Origin: Glycine soja
Lineage: Eukaryota; Streptophyta; Magnoliopsida; Fabales; Fabaceae
Assembly: GCF_004193775.1 (NCBI RefSeq)
Contig: NC_041016.1
Coordinates: 42,891,522-42,955,521 of the forward strand
DNA length: 64,000 bases
Direction: 5' to 3'
A model generated the notes under the pieces. It did not search any database, had not been told where the DNA came from, and saw nothing but the letters and a program-made list of their open reading frames with translations. Made by a program: the position numbers and the translations under genes. Position 1 is the first letter of the stretch. Each line of letters starts with the position of its first letter. This document shows positions 57,380 to 64,000 of the stretch, piece after piece.

Positions 57380-60300
57380 TGGTGTGCACGTTGGGATTTG
57401 GTGGCTGTTCATTTCTATGAAGATTTGAAAACATGGCTGTATTTTTTCTTCTTCTTTTCATTGTACTGACTTTTGGTTAGCTTTTATGTTCTATTTAATT
57501 AGTTTAGGTTTTTGATTTTTTTGTTGTGTCTGGAGAAAATTGAGAAAGATTAATCAGTTATTGTTTGGTTATTCCGTTGAAAAATGCGCTAAACATAGAT
57601 AAAATGAAAGTCGTGCTCGGTGAATCACTTCTGGATTTTTCAGATGTTAATTTATCAGCTTTTTAGGTAATGGATAATTTGATTTTCTAGTTTTTATCCA
57701 AGTGGAATTGCTAGCTCAACGATTACTAGAATAACTATTTATGTATATCGTGCATTATTCAAGTTGTCACAGTTATTTGTTAATTGTGAATAAAAAATAG
57801 GATATCAAAATTAAATGAGACACAAAACGTTCTCATAAACTTTGTGCTCTATTAGCTGTCATTTGAGTTAGATTTATTTATGTTAAATTATAATTTTCAT
57901 CTTTTTTAATTCTTTATTTATGAATTTGATTTTTTTATTTACTTTTTATATTTTAGTCGTCCTCATGTTTTAAAAAAATTATAATTTTAAATCTCTCTTT
58001 TTTCATTTTGGAAATAATTATTTATTGACTAAATTACAATTTATTTAATATATGTCTCATACGGCGTGCTATTCTGTCAAATATTTGGTGAAAGTCGGAA
58101 TATATATATATGCACTCTGATTTCAAGAAAAATTCAAACTCTAACTCGTGATGTCATATAAGACGTACGTACTAATTTATCTGGTTATTTGATCAAAATA
58201 GTCATCGAAGATTAATTAGTTTATTTGGTTGTTTGATTAAAAAGTAGTTTATTTGAGTAATTTTTCTAATTATAAATCAGCGATATATTTTTAACCAAAT
58301 AGCTGAATATTACAAATGTTTTGTTTTTTCTTTTCTTTTCAAAAACCAACATACGAATGATCATTTATTATCATTATCTCTCTCACATCTCTTGCTTTCC
58401 TTCACTCCAATATATCCACCACACTCTAGGGTGGATGATTAGATTTTTCCTTAATGTATGATGGTGGAATTCACAGTAGACAAATTTCAGAATAAATAGT
58501 AAGAACTGTAGATTAATTTATCATATTAATGGACGAGAAGGTCAAAAGGGAAATTGACAAAATATCCTCATGCTACAAGAGGAACAAATTAAATGGTTGG
58601 GATGTTTACAGGTTAAGTTGTGTTGTAATTCAATCCAATAATATTAAGTTCAGCTTTTAAATGTTTGGATTAAATAGATTCAATCCAATAATATTAAGTT
58701 CAGCTTTTAAATGTTTGGATTAAATAGATTCAACTCAATTGAGATCCTTTCATGAATGAATCGATAATGAGTTTTATTTTTTTAACAAAATACAATAATT
58801 TTTAGTTCATTTAATTTATTAAATTATTACATTAAATTATTTATGGTTATTTTTATTTTTATTTTTATCTTAATTTTTTATTTTATTACGTTAATACAAT
58901 ACTTTATTTTTATCTAAAATAAAAAATATCGTATTAGTATTAAAATTATTAATTTTATTAATCAACCAATGTTACAATTTGATATTTCTTTATTACATTT
59001 AATTATTATATACTTATAAAATTTTAAACAAAAATAAATTATTATTCTAAATTTTTTATTTTTTAAAAAACAAAAATATTTTTTATGATTAGACTGATTT
59101 GGATCAGATTTTAGGAAATTTGGATAAACCAACTTAACTCAGCCCATCAAATTTTGACCAAGGACAAGTTTAATCCGGTCCAACTCCCCCACCGGAACAC
59201 CCCTATTGAATTAGGATAAAGTAAAATGCTCCCATTACTTCCATTTCGATGATGGTGATTAAGTTAGAAGGAAAAGGAAGGTAGCTAGTAGTTAAATTTT
59301 TTCAAACAAAAAAAATAATTTATTTATTTAAATTATAAATTAAAGATTATTAATTAGAAGGTTAAATAATAAATATTATTGTGTATATCATCTTTTAAAA
59401 AAAATCTGAGTGCTTAAATTAAAAAATAAATATTATTAATTAGAAGTTTAATTTATTAAAATTAATATTATTTTTATATATTTTTTTCAAATGTAAAATA
59501 ATCTAGAATGAAAATCATAATACAATAGAGGGAGTAATAATAAAACTCTCGTGTTATATATTAAACTCTAAAATTAATGGGGATTTGAGATAAGAATATT
59601 CTGAAAAAAAAAACAATTAGATAATATTTCATTCATATGATGAACTAGAAAATGAAAAAAAAAAACTCTTTGATATTCACTTTTTTAATATTTCTTTTTC
59701 TGTTTTAATTAAATAATAATATTAACCGATAAAAAAAATTATAATACTAGTTCTCAAGTTGGCGTACGTGAGTGCGCAAGTAATTAAATTCGAGTTTGAA
59801 CTTCCAAAATTTTTTGTGTCAAGTTTAGATATAGTCAAATACACGTGTCCCCCAACAGAACATAACTGTATAATCTTCAATCTTTCTTTTCTATTTAAAA
59901 AAAAATAATATGTCCTTGATCTGGTGTTGAAAATTCAAGCTGGGATGAATGGGTGACTTTGTATTTATTTATTTTAGTTTTATTTGCTATACAAGTTTTT
60001 TACACTGTTTATCAATCACCATCCATATATGTCACTGTTTGTATTTTTTACTTATGTTTATATGTTTGACTCTTAGGTAGTTAGATAAGATTCAAACCTT
60101 TTAAAGTTATAGTATTTTATGATTAGTTGATGCGGTAAAAAATCTTTATCCGTATATAATTATTATTTTTTAATTCAAAGAATATATAAATCAATTGAAA
60201 ACATTATAATAATTAAAATGTGGGGTAGCATAAAGCCCCAAACTAGGTAATTAAGTTACACATTGAACATTAGAACTAACTTTTTCTGTCACGAGGAACA

Positions 60301-63300
60301 GTATTGACCGTTATTTGTAGATACGATTTCGTAATTTCGCACATTGCAGATTTAACCACCAAAATAGAAGCAAGCCTTGCCCATTCCCTATCTTGCTAAA
60401 AACTTTAGATAAAATCAAGTTTAGTTATGCAATGGTAGTGGTGTTTATTGGAATTGAAATAAAATATTGGCCATTAGTGATTTATATTAAGATGAGATAA
60501 CTAAAAGTCTTTAAATTTGAATGAATTAATTATTACTAATTTGAGTCTTCAATGACAATTTAAAATTGTTTAAAAAATGACAATTTAAAGTGGAATAAGT
60601 TACTATAAATAGAAAATTAAATAAATAGTCTGAAAGCATTTTAATTTCTTTCGATCCTCCAAGGTATCACAAGTCAGAACTCGCTAGTATCATAACATAT
60701 ACAAAAGTCAATGAACAGAACTAATCGAGGTTTATTTTATAAAAATAAAGATAAGAAAGAAATTGTTTTATTTTATTTTAATTTTGTCCTGAGACTTTAG
60801 AATGCCATAATTCTGTCCTCACAAAATAGATAGGAAATTAGATATTTCTTGAAGTCAATGCAAAGAAAATAAAGAAAGTAAATCCCACTGATTTTAAATT
60901 GTGAAAGTCAATTAATGGACACCCACAAAATATTTGGTGAGATGTTAGACAGACTGCATCTTTCCATTTCATTTCTACGATTCCTATTGCCTTTTTCTCT
61001 CATTGCCATTTGCCAAGAAGAAGAAAGTCATCAAAGCAAATGTTAATACTGTCTCAGGACATTGCTAATTACAACTCCATTGTACTTCAGTATGTAGAAT
61101 GATGAATTGTTGTCAAAATACATAAATAAATAAACAATAAAACAATAATGAGTGCTTTGGCTGTGATTAGAGAAAAAAGAGAGCAAATAATGCATTTGTT
61201 GTTGGAGATAAAAAAAAAAGTAATAATGGATGCATTTCCTACTCAATTATTTATTACTTATTTGTGGATTAACATTATATATTGTTTAGAATAATTTTTA
61301 ATTATTAAATATATTTATTTAATTGTAGTCCTTAACTATGATGTCTTTTTTCTCTTAAAAAAAAAAACTAGGATGCCTTTTTATGGATTGAGTCATTGGG
61401 GTAATTCATTTTTAGAGAAGGAAATACTTATGCAAATATTTTTGTATCTCTTGCCTCTTTAGACCTTGATTTTTGCTGGTGGGACTATGTCCCCCATCTT
61501 TCCTTTCATCTGAATATAATAGGGAACCTGATTGGTTAGCAAGTTACAGGTTCAAGTAACTTTGTTTGCAATGGGTTTGGTTTGGTTCCCATGCTTTTAT
61601 ATTGTTCAAAATATTTTAAGGTGTGTCTTTTTCTTGGCTAAATACTGGGGTGTCAATCTCGTTGGAATATCATTATCTATGTCATGGGGTGACATATCTT
61701 CTTTAGATTAAAAAATGTATTTTTTGTTGTGAGATTTGTCTTTACACTGTATTAGACCATCTCTAACTATGGTTCTTACTCCATTTAATGGAGGGTGTTG
61801 ATTGCACGATAATAGAAACCGAGTACTGTTAGAATTTATAAATTGGTGAGAATATTTGATGGGACTCATTTGAACATTGAGTTACTTTTACTAGCAATTG
61901 TTTCTCTTTATTTTAGTAGGTCATGATTGTAGTAGTAATAATATAAAAAAAAAGGATTAATTGTATCCTTACTCTGCACTTTAATTTAATTTTTTGCAAA
62001 ATTTTCCTCTAATAAATTATTTTAGCACATTTCATCTCTACTTTTAAACAACTTGTGAATTTTGTCTTCCATCATCTATCTATTAATGGACTATTGATGC
62101 TAATTTCTTACAAATTTTAAGCACCACTAATTAAACTCATATTTAAAATAAGTGTTTTAAACATAATAACGACTAAAAGCCACTACTATTTTAGTCGTCA
62201 CTAATATTAAGTTTTATTTAATAAAACATGTTTTCCCATTTGTTTTTGTCCTCCTGCCCTAGAGTTCCATCAAAACTAGCATAACTCATATTTTCAAAAC
62301 CCACCGACCCCTACTCCCATTTTTGTTGAATGCTTGAGGTTGTCTATGAACTTTGGGACAAGTTTTTTTGTTCTCTAAAATGGATTTGAGGGTCTGTGAT
62401 TTGACTATGAGTTCTAGAGCAAAATACTCATTTTAGTGTAAAAAAATATTAAGAAAAATATATATAAATAAATAAATTTTTGAGTTGATATATGTTTAAT
62501 TTTCTTTTAGTAGTAGATCATACATCTACTTTTACATATAAAATTAATAATAAATATTTTTGTTAAATTTATTATTTATCAAAAATTAAAATTTTAAATG
62601 ATTGAGTAAAAAAAATTTTGCCCCTTTAATACACTTCTAAGTCTATCCCTCCTTTGACAATGATACCTTGATTTTGGTATAAAAAACAATTCTTATTTTT
62701 AAAAACTCCTATATAACTCGCATATATTCAACATGAGACACCAGTGGTTATCGACAACTACAAGTCTTAAAAAGGAATTTTTTTTCTAGAAATATAACTT
62801 ATGTGTTATTTTTAAAAAAAAAAAATCCGTTTAATTGGTATAACTAATAGAAAAACAAAATCATTTCTCTACTTTTCCTTACATTTTATTATTACTTTAT
62901 TTGTTTTCTTTTTTATTTCTATCATATTATTTACTATATTTACTAGAGTTTTTACTTTTTCTTTTTTTTTCTATCATTTTTGTTTCTTTTTGCTTTTCTC
63001 TTCTATTATTATTATTATTATTATTATGTTAAATGGTACACATGTAAATTTCTTATTCATATTCTTGCCGCCAAAATTTTGCTCTCTTCACCTCTGACTT
63101 CTTTATTTATTGTATTGTATTTGTTTCCTCGGACAAACAAATAGAAAGAGACAAAAGTATCAACGAGAAACCTCAACTAAACAAAAGAAAAGAACTCAAC
63201 TCAATGAGACAGAACAATTAAGCTTTTCTTCTCTTCCCCCACTCCTTTTCTTTCCCATCTATTTCTCTTCTTCTACTCCTCTTCTATATGCACATCAAAA

Positions 63301-63735
63301 GACAAACATGCAAAAATAGTTTTCCCTTTTCTCCTCTCCCCCTTTCATTTGCGGTAATGTTATAGGCACCACAGAAGACAAATCATTTGGTAAGAGAACG
63401 GTCTCCTTTGCGATTTTTGTCTGTTGTTGTAAGTAGGTTTCAGTTTTCTTTTTCTTCTTCTTTTGTGATGTCCCTTTGAATGTTGGATTTACTATATATA
63501 TCTCTTTGGTTTTTTGTTTTGATAATTGTTTTCCTTTTGTTCCTTTTTGCTTTATTCTTTTGTATTGTGGAATATAGTTCAATTGTTGTGGGGGTAAGGT
63601 TTACAAACTATGTTTCCCACTTTCTTTCTTTTTTTGTTTTATGCATTTTTTTGGGATTTTATGCTTATATCTCTTTGATTTTAAGATCTTATAACTATTT
63701 TCCTTTTTCCTGTTTTTGTTTTCTTTGTGGGATAG
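57380..63735. other. Long AT-rich intergenic region, no gene supported
   Basis: I find no exon chain, domain or element ends. A 50-bp unit with CAATCCAATAATATTAAGTT is perfectly duplicated in tandem at about 58629-58728. A (TTA)n tract lies at about 63006-63027. The remainder is simple AT-rich sequence with open frames no longer than chance. Confidence 0.55.
58629..58728. repeat. Perfect 50-bp tandem duplication
   Basis: Two head-to-tail identical copies of a 50-base unit containing TTAAGTTCAGCTTTTAAATG. Confidence 0.9.
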
Positions 63736-63739
63736 GAGC

Positions 63740-64000
63740 GCTAGAGTTTTATGGTCTTAGTTCCTTTGCCCCACATCGCTTGGTTTGTAAAAACTTATGT
63801 CTCATTAGTGTTATATATAGAGACACATTGTAAGTTTTAAAATGTGCAAGTAACAAGAAAGTTTTCTCAGTGTAGCCGTGGACGTAGATACATACATTGT
63901 GTGTCGAACCACTTGTTCGATCGTGGCAAGTGCACCGGATCACGCAAGTAGTATAAAACGGTAAGAACCGAGTATCGAACTCTCGGGGAACTTGTGTTAC
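63740..64000. mobile_element. Edge of an LTR-type element at the window end
   Basis: The segment has a CCCCACATCGCTTGG block, a TATATATAGAGAC promoter-like motif at about 63812-63824, GTGGACGTAG-TACATACATTG and, from about 63920, GGCAAGTGCACCGGATC followed by GAGTATCGAACTC. The last two motifs resemble the end of the solo LTR at 50037-51680 (GCGCACCAGATCG and GAGTATCGAAC). It may be one LTR or two joined; boundaries fall outside the window. Confidence 0.45.

Noticed and set aside
63110..63833. Frames rich in Phe, Leu and Lys near the right end
   Set aside because: Composition is that of T- and A-rich intergenic DNA; no start context, domain or splice structure supports a gene.

Overview
This is a plant nuclear window, most likely from a legume. 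The family of LTRs carrying repeats of the 12-base palindrome GTAATCGATTAC, LTRs rich in GCGCTTAGCG-type motifs, and large CACTA elements point to soybean or a close relative; that is my inference from repeat families, not a database match. Base composition is AT-rich and most of the DNA is transposable elements inserted into one another. I find one intact protein-coding gene (a MIZ1/DUF617 gene near 57 kb), several broken host genes, and no rRNA, tRNA or CRISPR.

Layout. 1-2382: 3' end of a Ty3/gypsy element whose LTR cuts into a copia gag gene (2383-3059, minus) with its PBS and 5' LTR (3067-about 4304). 4959-5398: last exon of a plasma-membrane syntaxin (SYP12x type) with a stop codon. 5973-6466: left end of a CACTA element. 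6467-9637: a 3.2-kb palindrome made of two LTR-like arms with a 5-bp target-site duplication (TSD). 11746-20801: a complete but dead Ty3/gypsy element (minus) with two LTRs and a TSD, carrying a collapsed copia element (18401-19473) in its leader. 21027-22310: a Mutator-like foldback element with a 9-bp TSD. 25009-40868: a 15.9-kb CACTA element with TIRs, TSD, subterminal repeat arrays, decayed transposase and second genes (minus), and captured pieces of host genes (plus): a FERONIA-like receptor kinase and probably a CLU/TSS protein. 41507-42500: sulfotransferase pseudogene. 42564-43647: solo copia LTR. 43949-47633: a small CACTA element carrying fragments of a La-type RNA-binding protein and a PPR protein. 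49030-55750: 5' half of a second gypsy element (Tat/Ogre-like) whose gag is interrupted by two solo LTRs, each with a TSD. 56442-57221: the MIZ1-like gene. 57.3-63.7 kb: AT-rich intergenic DNA. 63.74-64 kb: edge of another LTR-type element.

The elements give a relative order of insertion. TSDs could be read directly for eight insertions (AGTTT, TGAAG, CAAAG, CACAACCAC, TTA, CTACC, GACTG and, imperfect, GATAT/AATAT). The most notable theme is CACTA-mediated capture of host gene fragments, with introns retained and fragments of unrelated genes placed side by side. Nothing here is a clear new biological system; the palindromic LTR pair and the multi-gene CACTA captures are the structures I would look at first.
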